Shown here: one piece after another, positions 52,173 through 60,351 of the stretch
Position numbering within the stretch: the first letter of the stretch is position 1
Layout: the number at the start of each line of letters is the position of its first letter
Assembly (NCBI GenBank): GCA_964614915.1
Contig: CAZTNC010000011.1
Coordinates: forward strand, 248,001-312,000
Origin: WTFY01 sp964614915
GTDB lineage: Bacteria; Pseudomonadota; Gammaproteobacteria; UBA4575
Reading direction: 5' to 3'
DNA: 64,000 nucleotides
Translations under genes and position numbers: made by a program
Notes under the pieces: generated by a model
Told to the model about the DNA's origin: nothing
The model's input: the letters and a program-made list of their open reading frames with translations, nothing else
Database searches by the model: none

Positions 52173-53207
52173 TCAGTCTCTCGAAGGCAGGGGTTTTCGG
52201 GCCAGGAAGTAATACATCGGGGTAAAGATGCCGGTCTCACCCCCCTCGACCAGCGCATCCGCTCCCTCGTTCAAGATCGTACTGACCGCCCGGGTGCCTT
52301 CCGGGACCAGCTTCAGGGGCTCCAGCACCCTCAATACGATGTTCGTCAGGGCACGACCCATCGGCGTGCGAGGGATACTCGAAAGCGTCAGGTCGCGGCC
52401 CTGTAGAGCGCGGTACCAGGGAGTTTCCGGGTCCGATTCAAGGGCGAGGTCACGGGCTTCCAGAAGTTCGAATCCGGCTTCACGAAAGGCCGCACACACT
52501 TCGGTGGTGCGCGCGATATCCGGCAAGGCGTCTCCGACCTCGATATCTTTCTTGATTCTCAGGTGCTCTGCATTCTGCGGATCGAAATCATCGGTGAGGC
52601 ACCACTCGTAGCCGGCAAAGCATGCCCCCGGGCGCAGGATGCGAAAGACCTCCCGGAACGCCTCGGTCTTGTTGGGCGCGTGAGGCATGGACTCGATGGC
52701 GAAGGCGCCATCATAGCTGTCGTCCTCTTCGGGGATTTGCATGTAGTTGCCATGAATAAAACGGCACTGCGACTGGATATCCTGGGTATGCACTTTCGCG
52801 CGCTCAATCTGGTAGGCGTTATTGTTGATCCCCACAAAGCTAGCCCCGGAATAACGGGCCAGGGTGTGCATCGGGCCGCCCACGCCGCAGCCCACATCGA
52901 GCACCTGCATCAACGGTTTCAGGTCCAGTTGGTCCGCCAGAAAATGCTCATGTCTGAGCAGCGACGCCTTGAAGCTTTCCCCCTTGCGTCGCGGAGCGAA
53001 ATGAAAGGATCGCCCCCAACCGAACTCGTAAAAGTCCGTCACCAGGTCGTAGTAGTGGTTGACGAGCGACTGGTAGTGCTCTTTTCTACGCTCCGGGGAG
53101 TCGGTTTCGTGGAGTCCGGCATATTGATCGACTACCGACTTCACGTGCTCCGGGGCAAGATCCGCGAGTGAGCGAGAACTTGATCTTTTGACGGGTTCGC
53201 GGGTCAT
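52173..53207 (-). CDS. sterol 24-C-methyltransferase, ERG6/SMT type
   Basis: S-adenosylmethionine-dependent enzyme adding a methyl to C-24 of the sterol side chain. Seen: sterol-binding region YEFGWGRSFHFAPR (residues 60-73), SAM motif LDVGCGVGGPMHTLARYSGA (103-122), YDGAFAIESMPHAPNKTEAF, EWCLTDDFDPQNAEHLRIKK, and C-terminal sterol-MT domain with GIFTPMYYFLARKPL. 344 residues, close to yeast and plant SMTs. ATG 53207. Convergent with the fusion gene, 40 bases away, so it needs its own promoter. SMTs are rare in bacteria. One versus two methylations cannot be told from sequence. Confidence 0.93.
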   Translation of the reverse strand: MTREPVKRSSSRSLADLAPEHVKSVVDQYAGLHETDSPERRKEHYQSLVNHYYDLVTDFYEFGWGRSFHFAPRRKGESFKASLLRHEHFLADQLDLKPLMQVLDVGCGVGGPMHTLARYSGASFVGINNNAYQIERAKVHTQDIQSQCRFIHGNYMQIPEEDDSYDGAFAIESMPHAPNKTEAFREVFRILRPGACFAGYEWCLTDDFDPQNAEHLRIKKDIEVGDALPDIARTTEVCAAFREAGFELLEARDLALESDPETPWYRALQGRDLTLSSIPRTPMGRALTNIVLRVLEPLKLVPEGTRAVSTILNEGADALVEGGETGIFTPMYYFLARKPLPSRD

Positions 53208-53273
53208 CGGATGATTATGCCGGGTTCGTGCGGCTTCTCCAAATCGATGCTCAACATTATTTGACGGATTTGA

Positions 53274-53347
53274 TGGGCCCGGTAGGACTCGAACCTACGA
53301 CCAAAGGATTATGAGTCCTCTGCTCTAACCAACTGAGCTACAGGCCC
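53274..53347 (-). tRNA. tRNA with CAU anticodon, probably tRNA-Ile2 (lysidine type)
   Basis: 74 bases on the minus strand: acceptor GGGCCTG/CGGGCCC, D-arm GCTC/GAGC, anticodon loop CTCATAA, variable TGGTC, T-arm GTAGG-TTCGAGT-CCTAC, discriminator A. Acceptor pairs C4-G69 and C5-G68 and the TTTGGTCG variable area resemble tRNA-Ile2, whose C34 becomes lysidine; elongator Met is the alternative. The genomic 3' end reads ATCA, so CCA is not encoded intact. Lies between the SMT gene and rpoD. Confidence 0.85.
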
Positions 53348-53371
53348 GGACGGTTTGTCTCAAGAAGGATT

Positions 53372-55192
53372 TTATTCGATTTCCAGAAAGCTGCGTAGCT
53401 GTTCGGACCGACTGGGATGGCGAAGCTTGCGAAGGGCCTTGGCCTCGATTTGGCGGATGCGCTCACGCGTCACATCGAACTGCTTGCCCACTTCCTCCAG
53501 AGTGTGATCGGTGTTCATGTCGATCCCGAAACGCATGCGCAGCACCTTGGCTTCCCGTGGGGTGAGCGAAGCCAGTATTTCACGCGTGGCTTCACCGAGG
53601 CCCTCGGAGGAGGCGGAATCCACCGGAGACTCGATGATGACGTCCTCAATGAAGTCCCCCAGGTGCGAGTCTTCGTCGTCCCCGATCGGAGTTTCCATCG
53701 AGATCGGCTCTTTGGCGATCTTCAGTACCTTGCGCACTTTTTCCTCGGGCATCTCCATGCGTTCGGCCAATTCTTCCGGGGTCGGTTCGCGCCCCTTTTC
53801 CTGCAGCATCTGCCGCGAGATCCGGTTCAGCTTGTTGATGGTCTCGATCATGTGTACGGGGATTCGTATCGTGCGTGCCTGGTCCGCAATCGAGCGGGTA
53901 ATGGCCTGTCGAATCCACCAGGTGGCGTAGGTCGAAAACTTGTAGCCGCGGCGGTACTCGAATTTGTCCACCGCTTTCATCAGGCCGATGTTGCCTTCCT
54001 GGATCAGGTCCAGGAACTGCAATCCACGATTGGTGTACTTCTTAGCGATAGAAATCACCAGTCGCAGGTTGGCTTCCACCATTTCTTTCTTGGCCCGGCT
54101 GGCTTTGGCCTCGCCGATCGACATGCGTCGATTGATGTCACGGATCTCACCGATAGTCAGGCCGGTTTCCTGCTCGATCAGAAACAGCTTATCCTGTTCC
54201 TTGGCAATCTCCGGTTTCAGGGCAAGCAGGCCTTTCGCATACTTGGCCCTGGATCGAGGCAGGGCGTCCAGCCAGTCGGTGCAGGATTCGTTGCCAACAA
54301 AGACCTTGATGAAGCGGTCCCGCGGCATCTTGGCATCCTGGATACAAAGCTGGCGAATACGACCTTCATGGATGCGGATTCTGCCGATCATTTTTTTGAA
54401 GTCCCCGGTCAGGATTTCCACCATCTTGGGCGTGAGCTTGACCATGGTGAACTCGTTGGCAAGGTCCTCCCCGGCCTTGAGCCGTTTTTTAGCATCGCTG
54501 TTGGCAGACAGGAACTTCTTGTACAACCGCTGCAGTTTCCGGAAATAGGCTTGGACTTCCTTGGGATCAGGACCGGTGTCCTGCTCTTTTTCATCGACCT
54601 CATCATCGTCGCCCACCGCGGCATTCTTGCTTTCCTGAGTGATTTGCGCCGCTGGCGGAGGGATGGCATCCGTGTCTTCGTCGAGATCCACGAACCCGAT
54701 GATCAGGTCCGTCAGGCGCAACTCCTCGGATTTGACCTTGTCATAGAACGCCAGCAGCTTCTCAATGGTGGATGGATAGTGTCCGATCGCAAACAGGACC
54801 TGGCGCAGTCCCTCTTCGATGCGCTTTGCAATCTTGATTTCCCCCTCGCGGGTCAGCAGGTTCACAATCCCCATCTCGCGCATGTACATGCGTACCGGGT
54901 CTGTGGTACGGCCGAACTCGCTGTCTACAGTAGCCAGGGCTGCGGCGGCTTCCTCGACATCATCATCTGTGGCGGCGCTGTCGGTCAGCACCAGGCTGTC
55001 GGTGTCCGGGGGTTGCTCATGGACATTGATGCCCATGTCATTGATCATGCCAACAATATCTTCGATCTGCTCGGGATCCACGATACCGCTTGGCAGGTGA
55101 TCGTTGACTTCCGCATAGGTCAAGTAACCCTGTTCCTTGCCTTTTGCGATAAGTTGCTTGATGCTGCTGGATTGCTGTTGATTTTCGTCCAA
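53372..55192 (-). CDS. rpoD: RNA polymerase sigma factor RpoD (sigma-70)
   Basis: Housekeeping sigma factor. Seen: region 1.1 (IKQLIAKGKEQGYLTYAEVN), RTTDPVRMYMREMG, acidic non-conserved insert, region 2 (KKEMVEANLRLVISIAKKYT, LDLIQEGNIGLMKAVDKFEY, YKFSTYATWWIRQAITRSIA), region 3 (IPVHMIETINKLNRISRQML) and region 4 HTH (DHTLEEVGKQFDVTRERIRQ). About 606 residues. The frame opens at GTG 55240, but the TTG at 55192, with GGCAGGT upstream, gives the N-terminus LDENQQQSSSIKQL that aligns with other RpoD proteins. Downstream of dnaG (242-base gap), the usual dnaG-rpoD order. Confidence 0.97.
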   Translation of the reverse strand: MDENQQQSSSIKQLIAKGKEQGYLTYAEVNDHLPSGIVDPEQIEDIVGMINDMGINVHEQPPDTDSLVLTDSAATDDDVEEAAAALATVDSEFGRTTDPVRMYMREMGIVNLLTREGEIKIAKRIEEGLRQVLFAIGHYPSTIEKLLAFYDKVKSEELRLTDLIIGFVDLDEDTDAIPPPAAQITQESKNAAVGDDDEVDEKEQDTGPDPKEVQAYFRKLQRLYKKFLSANSDAKKRLKAGEDLANEFTMVKLTPKMVEILTGDFKKMIGRIRIHEGRIRQLCIQDAKMPRDRFIKVFVGNESCTDWLDALPRSRAKYAKGLLALKPEIAKEQDKLFLIEQETGLTIGEIRDINRRMSIGEAKASRAKKEMVEANLRLVISIAKKYTNRGLQFLDLIQEGNIGLMKAVDKFEYRRGYKFSTYATWWIRQAITRSIADQARTIRIPVHMIETINKLNRISRQMLQEKGREPTPEELAERMEMPEEKVRKVLKIAKEPISMETPIGDDEDSHLGDFIEDVIIESPVDSASSEGLGEATREILASLTPREAKVLRMRFGIDMNTDHTLEEVGKQFDVTRERIRQIEAKALRKLRHPSRSEQLRSFLEIE

Positions 55193-55434
55193 ATGTATAC
55201 CTGCCACCCGGATTCGGGCACTCCATGAACCAAACACCACAATATATCAGGATCTGTGGGGTATGGATAGCACCCTGATGGAAATCAAGGACTTAACTTG
55301 CCATCCAGTCCTTCTGCGGCACTCTGAAACACGAAATCGTTTGCGTGTGCGGGTTGTTTGCGAGGGTTCGGGCACAGACGCTTTGCAGTGGTATCAGTAC
55401 TCAAGGCCTGCAACGGTGAACCGCATCGTTTTCC

Positions 55435-57150
55435 TTAGGACACCTTGTGGTGAAGCAGGTTCCGAAGCTGCTGTTTCTCCTCTTCGCTCAGCCCGTCCGT
55501 TTGTTCCTTGTCGATCAGTGCCTGCACCCGGGCTTGGTCGGTCTTGCGGCAGACCCATTTCATGGCATCTTCGAAGGCCTGGTCAGGGTGTTTCAGTTGT
55601 GGCGGCTCCCAGGTCATCAGCTTTTGCAGCTGCTGGGCCTCTTCCTGACCGCGAAAGCGCTCGATCAATGCTGCATGGCTCAGTTCGGGTTCCCGTTGCC
55701 AGATCTGCAGGATTCTTGCAAGAAGTGTCACTCCCGGGATCGGCGATTCATGCAGGGAGTCCGAGTCTGTGACCGTCTTGGCCAGGTCGGGCTGGTGCAA
55801 CAGGGCAGAGATCGCAAGCCGCACCGGAGTGGCGCGGGTCAGGGCATCGGCCACCTTGTACCGATACGTGTTCCCGGAGACTGGTTTGGCAACAGTGTAG
55901 TGCACCGGTGCGCCGACCATTTTTTCCAGTTCCTCGAAAACGAGTTTCTTGAACACGCCGTCCGGAAGCTTGGACAGCAACGGCTTTGCCCGCTGGGCAA
56001 GACGGGCCTTGCCTGCCGGGGTGCGAATGTCCGAATCGCGACTCAGCTTGTCCAGGATGAACTCTGACAGCGGGATGCTGTCTTCCACGTACTGCAGGAA
56101 GATCTCCTTTCCACGTGCGCGAATCAGGCTGTCCGGGTCTTCCCCTTGCGGCAGGAACAGGAATTTCGCTTCCAGCCCGTCGCGAAACACCGGTACGGTA
56201 TGCTCGGCGGCGCGCCAGGCCGCCTCGCGGCCGGCGCGATCACCGTCAAAGCAGAAAATGATTTCCTGGGTGTAGCGAAACAGTTGCTGGACATGTTGTG
56301 AGGTCGTGGCCGTGCCAAGCGTGGCTACGGTATTCTCGATGCCGTGCTGTGCCAGGGCGAGTACGTCCATGTAGCCTTCCACTACTACCAGGTTGCGTGG
56401 GGCGCCTTTAGCCTTGCGCGCCTCGTACATGCCGTACAGTACATCGCTCTTGTGAAATACCGGGGTTTCAGGAGAGTTCATGTACTTGGGGATGGCATCG
56501 TCCAGTACACGCCCACCGAAGCCAATCACCCGTCCGCGCCGGTCACGGATCGCGAACATGATGCGGTTTCGAAAGCGATCGTACAGCTTGCCATGGACAT
56601 TTTTCTTGACCAGTCCGCTGAGCAAAAGCTCCGCTTCACTCGCTTCATCCTTGAGCACATTCAGCAGGCTGTCAAAACGGTCCGGCGCGAATCCGAGTCC
56701 GAAACGTGCTGCTACCTCGCCGCTCAGTCCGCGGTCTTTCAGGTACCCGGTGGCTACGGGCTCTGCGCGCAGGCAACTGCGAAAGTGAGCATGGGCCCGC
56801 TCCAGCAAGGCCAGCAGCTTGTGATGGCTCTGCGGCGGTGGGGCACCGGCATCGCGGGGCACTTCCAGGCCCGCACGCTGCGCCAGTACCTCGACGGCTT
56901 CCAGGAATTCAAGGCGTTCGTAATCCATCAGGAAGCCAAGCGCGGTACCGTGTGCGCCGCAGCCGAAACAGTGGTAGAACTGCTTCTCCGGGCTGACCGT
57001 GAACGAAGGGGTTTTCTCGTTGTGGAAGGGACAGCAGGCCATGTACTCCCGGCCCTTCTTTTTCAGGGACACCTGGCCACTGATGAGCTCGACGATATCC
57101 GTGCGCGTAATCAGTTCATCGATGAAGGATTGCGGGATTCGGGTCGACAC
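55435..57150 (-). CDS. dnaG: DNA primase
   Basis: Synthesises RNA primers at the fork. Seen: zinc-binding domain (YMACCPFHNEKTPSFTVSPE, FYHCFGCGAHGTAL), TOPRIM core (NLVVVEGYMDVLALAQHGIE, NTVATLGTATTSQHVQQLFR, IIFCFDGDRAGREAAWRAAE, DPDSLIRARGKEIF), and a C-terminal helicase-interaction domain. 571 residues, in range (E. coli 581). GTG start at 57150. rpsU, commonly first in the rpsU-dnaG-rpoD operon, is not adjacent; a dNTPase gene lies 150 bases upstream on the same strand. Confidence 0.97.
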   Translation of the reverse strand: MSTRIPQSFIDELITRTDIVELISGQVSLKKKGREYMACCPFHNEKTPSFTVSPEKQFYHCFGCGAHGTALGFLMDYERLEFLEAVEVLAQRAGLEVPRDAGAPPPQSHHKLLALLERAHAHFRSCLRAEPVATGYLKDRGLSGEVAARFGLGFAPDRFDSLLNVLKDEASEAELLLSGLVKKNVHGKLYDRFRNRIMFAIRDRRGRVIGFGGRVLDDAIPKYMNSPETPVFHKSDVLYGMYEARKAKGAPRNLVVVEGYMDVLALAQHGIENTVATLGTATTSQHVQQLFRYTQEIIFCFDGDRAGREAAWRAAEHTVPVFRDGLEAKFLFLPQGEDPDSLIRARGKEIFLQYVEDSIPLSEFILDKLSRDSDIRTPAGKARLAQRAKPLLSKLPDGVFKKLVFEELEKMVGAPVHYTVAKPVSGNTYRYKVADALTRATPVRLAISALLHQPDLAKTVTDSDSLHESPIPGVTLLARILQIWQREPELSHAALIERFRGQEEAQQLQKLMTWEPPQLKHPDQAFEDAMKWVCRKTDQARVQALIDKEQTDGLSEEEKQQLRNLLHHKVS

Positions 57151-57300
57151 GGCAAATCAATGGGCACTGCGGTGCAGGGTTCGTTCTTGTTCACGCCCGT
57201 GGGCCGGGGTACGAGCACGTATTCCCCGATGGCGTGTGTTCGTTCCATGATGCGCCCTGCGCAAGGACAGGGTCAAGCGCTGGGCGATACCGGTGGATGC

Positions 57301-58491
57301 TTAGAAAATCTTCTCATTGAAGATGCGCTGGTGCTCGGCAATCGCGTAGCGGTCGGTCATGCCGGAGATGTAATCGGAGATCACCCGGGCACGCCCGCTG
57401 TCACCATCCCGGCTGGCAGCCTCATTGGCCAGTCCGCGGTATTCGTCTGGCATCAGACGGGCATCCCTGAAGAACGCGACGTACAGGTCCGCTACCACTT
57501 TTGCGGCCTCGCGGTTCATGCGGTGTACACGCTCGTGACGATACAGGTGTTCTCGCAGAAAGTGCTTGAGTGCCTGGTTTTTCTCACGCATGGGTTCGCT
57601 GAAACGGATCAGGGAGCCCGGTGCCGCACGTACCTCATCGAGGCTGCCTACCTTGGCTTCGGCAATGGCAGCCTGGCTCGCCGTGATCAGATCCGCCACC
57701 AGCCGGTTACGGATCCGGCGGATGGTCTCGTAGGTTTTCCGGCGTTGTCCAAGCTGCGGAAATTCATGTTCGACGGCATCAATGTGTAGGTCAAACAGTT
57801 CGACTTCCCTGAGCTGGGGCACAGTGATCAGGTTGGCGCGCAGGCCGTCATCGATGTCATGGCTGGTGTAGGCAATCTCATCAGCGATATTGGCCAGTTG
57901 GGCTTCCAGGCTCGGTTGCGTGCGCTCGAGAAAGCGCCGTCCCACTGAGCCCAAGGTTCGTGCATTCTTTTTCGAGCAATGCTTGAGGATGCCTTCACGG
58001 GTCTCGAATGTCAGGTTCAAGCCCGGGAACTGCGGGTATTTCAGTTCCAGACAGTCGACCACTCGCAGGGATTGCAGATTGTGCTCGAAGCCGCCGTGCT
58101 CCTGCATGCAGCGGTTGAGGGCATCCTGGCCGGCGTGGCCGAACGGGGTGTGGCCCAGGTCGTGGGCCAGTGCAATCGCCTCGCAGAGAGGCTCATTGAG
58201 TCCGAGGCGGTACGCGATGCTGCGCGCCACCTGAGCCACTTCGATGGAATGGGTGAGGCGGGTGCGATACAGATCTCCCTCGTGATTGACGAACAACTGG
58301 GTCTTGTACTCCAGCCTGCGAAAGGCCGTGCTGTGAATGATCCGTTCGCGGTCGCGCCGGTATTCACCGCGGTGTGACGCCGGGGCCTCGGCATGTTCTC
58401 GCCCCCGACTGTCGGACTCGTGTGCGCCATACGGAGCCAGGATGGTGGATTGGACCTTGTGTACGGGGTCGGATGCCGGGATGCCTCGCAC
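57301..58491 (-). CDS. dGTP triphosphohydrolase-like HD-domain protein
   Basis: Deoxynucleoside triphosphate triphosphohydrolase family, releasing tripolyphosphate from dNTPs. Seen: EYRRDRERIIHSTAFRRLEY, KTQLFVNHEGDLYRTRLTHS, IEVAQVARSIAYRLGLNEPL, the HD metal site AIALAHDLGHTPFGHAGQDA, HNLQSLRVVDCLE and LANIADEIAYTSHDIDDGLR. 396 residues; this is the shorter Dgt-like class common beside aroB in proteobacteria. GTG start at 58491 lies three bases after the aroB stop, so it is cotranscribed with aroK-aroB. Confidence 0.92.
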   Translation of the reverse strand: MRGIPASDPVHKVQSTILAPYGAHESDSRGREHAEAPASHRGEYRRDRERIIHSTAFRRLEYKTQLFVNHEGDLYRTRLTHSIEVAQVARSIAYRLGLNEPLCEAIALAHDLGHTPFGHAGQDALNRCMQEHGGFEHNLQSLRVVDCLELKYPQFPGLNLTFETREGILKHCSKKNARTLGSVGRRFLERTQPSLEAQLANIADEIAYTSHDIDDGLRANLITVPQLREVELFDLHIDAVEHEFPQLGQRRKTYETIRRIRNRLVADLITASQAAIAEAKVGSLDEVRAAPGSLIRFSEPMREKNQALKHFLREHLYRHERVHRMNREAAKVVADLYVAFFRDARLMPDEYRGLANEAASRDGDSGRARVISDYISGMTDRYAIAEHQRIFNEKIF

Positions 58492-58494
58492 CGT

Positions 58495-59580
58495 TCAGGT
58501 CTCGCAAAATTCCTGCAGCGTCTCTTTCAGGGTCGATGCCGGAAACTCGCCGGTGAGCACGGCCTCGCCAATGTCCCTGAGCAGCACCAGGTGCAACTGG
58601 CCCGCACGTGCCTTCTTGTCACGCACCATGTGTTCTAGGAAAGACTCTGCCTGCAGGGCTTCGGGCGGGGCACTGGGCAGTTGTGCGCGTGCCAGCAACG
58701 CCTGGATGCGCTCACCAGCCTCCTCGTTGAGCCAGCCCAGCCGGATCGACATCCGCGCGGCCATCAGCATGCCACAGGCGACTGCTTCGCCATGCAGCCA
58801 CTGTCCGTAGCCGAGCGCCGTTTCGATGGCATGACCGAAGGTATGCCCGAGATTGAGTAACGCGCGTGCTCCGGAGATTTCCAGCTCGTCCTTGGCTACA
58901 ATCTCGGCCTTGTTCTTGCAGGAGCGGTGCACGGCATAAGTCAGGGCCTCGGCGTCACGGGCCAGCAACTGCTCGACGTTGTCTTCTAGCCAAACGAAGA
59001 ATTCGGCATCGCGAATGAGCCCGTACTTGATGATTTCGGCGATCCCCGCCCGCAGTTCTCGGTCCTCGAGGGTGGACAGGCACTCCAAGTCGGCGATCAC
59101 GCATTGCGGCTGGTAGAAGGCACCGATCATGTTTTTGCCCAGTGTGTGGTTGACGCCGGTCTTGCCGCCTACCGAGGAATCCACCTGGGCAAGCAGCGTG
59201 GTCGGAATCTGGATGAAGTCCACGCCGCGCAAATAGGTGGCCGCAGCAAAGCCCGTAATGTCGCCGATCACTCCGCCCCCGAGGGCCACCAGCGTCGTAT
59301 CACGCCCGCAGCGGTTCTCCAGCAGGCAGGTATACACCCGCTCCAGGGTTTGCAGGGACTTGGTCGTCTCGCCGTCTGGAAGCACGAGGTGCAGGACGCG
59401 ATTCGGTTCAAGCTGTTGGCACACGGTCTCCAGGTACAGCGGCGCCACCTGCTCGTTGCTCAGAACGAACACGCGGCTACCGCGGATATGCTCTTTCAGG
59501 TAACGGGATTGGCCAAGCAGACCGGCTCCAATGTAGATTGGATACCCGCGCGTGCCTAGTTGTACTTCAAATTGAATCAT
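58495..59580 (-). CDS. aroB: 3-dehydroquinate synthase
   Basis: Second step of the shikimate pathway: DAHP to 3-dehydroquinate, with NAD+ and a divalent metal. Seen: LPDGETTKSLQTLERVYTCL, VALGGGVIGDITGFAAATYL, RGVDFIQIPTTLLAQVDSSV, GGKTGVNHTLGKNMIGAFYQ, RELRAGIAEIIKYGLIRDAE, and metal-binding NLGHTFGHAIETALGYG with HGEAVACGMLMAARMSI. 361 residues. ATG at 59580, 14 bases after the aroK stop. Confidence 0.98.
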   Translation of the reverse strand: MIQFEVQLGTRGYPIYIGAGLLGQSRYLKEHIRGSRVFVLSNEQVAPLYLETVCQQLEPNRVLHLVLPDGETTKSLQTLERVYTCLLENRCGRDTTLVALGGGVIGDITGFAAATYLRGVDFIQIPTTLLAQVDSSVGGKTGVNHTLGKNMIGAFYQPQCVIADLECLSTLEDRELRAGIAEIIKYGLIRDAEFFVWLEDNVEQLLARDAEALTYAVHRSCKNKAEIVAKDELEISGARALLNLGHTFGHAIETALGYGQWLHGEAVACGMLMAARMSIRLGWLNEEAGERIQALLARAQLPSAPPEALQAESFLEHMVRDKKARAGQLHLVLLRDIGEAVLTGEFPASTLKETLQEFCET

Positions 59581-59594
59581 CGTCGGGGAGGAAT

Positions 59595-60119
59595 TCAGGA
59601 CTCCGTCGTCAGGCCCAGGAGTTGCAACACCCGGTTGGCTGTCCAGCTCACGGTGCGCCGGTCCGTGTCGATGGTATGGTCCGCGGTTTGCAAATACAAG
59701 GGCTCTCTTTGTTCCAGCAATTCAGCGATGGCCCGGCGCTTGTCCGGCACATTCAGCAAGGGTCGGTGATTGCTGTGCCGGGTCCGCTTGAGGAGCATAT
59801 CGATTGACGCCTTCAGGTAGATGACCGTGCCATGGGTCATCAGAAGATTGCGGGAAGGCGCGGCAAGCACCGCACCACCTCCCGTAGCAAGTACCATGGC
59901 TTGCCGGCGACACAGTTCGCCGATGGCCTTCTCCTCGCGCAGCCTGAAGCCGGCTTCACCCTCGTACTCGAAAATGGTCGCGATATCGACGCCGGTTTTC
60001 TCTTCGATGACCTGGTCGCTGTCATAAAAGGGTCGGTTCAGCTTTTTGGCGAGCTTTCGCCCGACCGACGACTTACCGACCCCCATGGCTCCGATCAGGA
60101 TGATGTGTTCCGCAGTCAC
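59595..60119 (-). CDS. aroK: shikimate kinase
   Basis: Phosphorylates shikimate at the 3-hydroxyl. Seen: P-loop IILIGAMGVGKSSVGRKLAK, FYDSDQVIEEKTGVDIATIF (shikimate-binding Asp), EGEAGFRLREEKAIGEL, VLATGGGAVLAAPSRNLL, and lid region TRHSNHRPLL. I placed the start at GTG 60119, which yields 174 residues as in E. coli; ATGs at 60164 and 60224 are in frame and would add 15 or 35 unconserved residues. No clear ribosome site precedes any of them. Heads aroK-aroB-dgt; divergent from the polyketide synthase gene. Confidence 0.93.
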   Translation of the reverse strand: MTAEHIILIGAMGVGKSSVGRKLAKKLNRPFYDSDQVIEEKTGVDIATIFEYEGEAGFRLREEKAIGELCRRQAMVLATGGGAVLAAPSRNLLMTHGTVIYLKASIDMLLKRTRHSNHRPLLNVPDKRRAIAELLEQREPLYLQTADHTIDTDRRTVSWTANRVLQLLGLTTES

Positions 60120-60351
60120 GGGCCACAGGGAGGGGTTTGCATCCGGTGGCAGGAAACCGGACATTTGGCGCAGGAAGTCAAGGTAATCACAGGCGGTTCC
60201 ATTATACACGAGGGGGGTTCGCATACGGAGATGTCCGGCTTGCAGGCACCGGTCCAGCCTCCGAACATGGCCTGGGGTTTACTACCGGGGCCAGCTCGGA
60301 CTACCATAACTTTCGGCTTCTCACAATTCATAAAAACAGAGAATTCATTTC

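Noticed and set aside
53274..53347. Assignment as elongator tRNA-Met
   Set aside because: Possible from the CAU anticodon, but acceptor pairs C4-G69 and C5-G68 and the variable region fit tRNA-Ile2 better; kept as the alternative only.
53417..55228. 603-residue open frame on the plus strand
   Set aside because: Exactly antisense to rpoD, low-complexity His/Leu/Gln-rich translation, no domains; a codon-bias shadow of a GC-rich gene.
56344..57789. 481-residue open frame on the plus strand spanning dnaG and the dNTPase gene
   Set aside because: Antisense to two well-supported genes with no motif or ribosome site.
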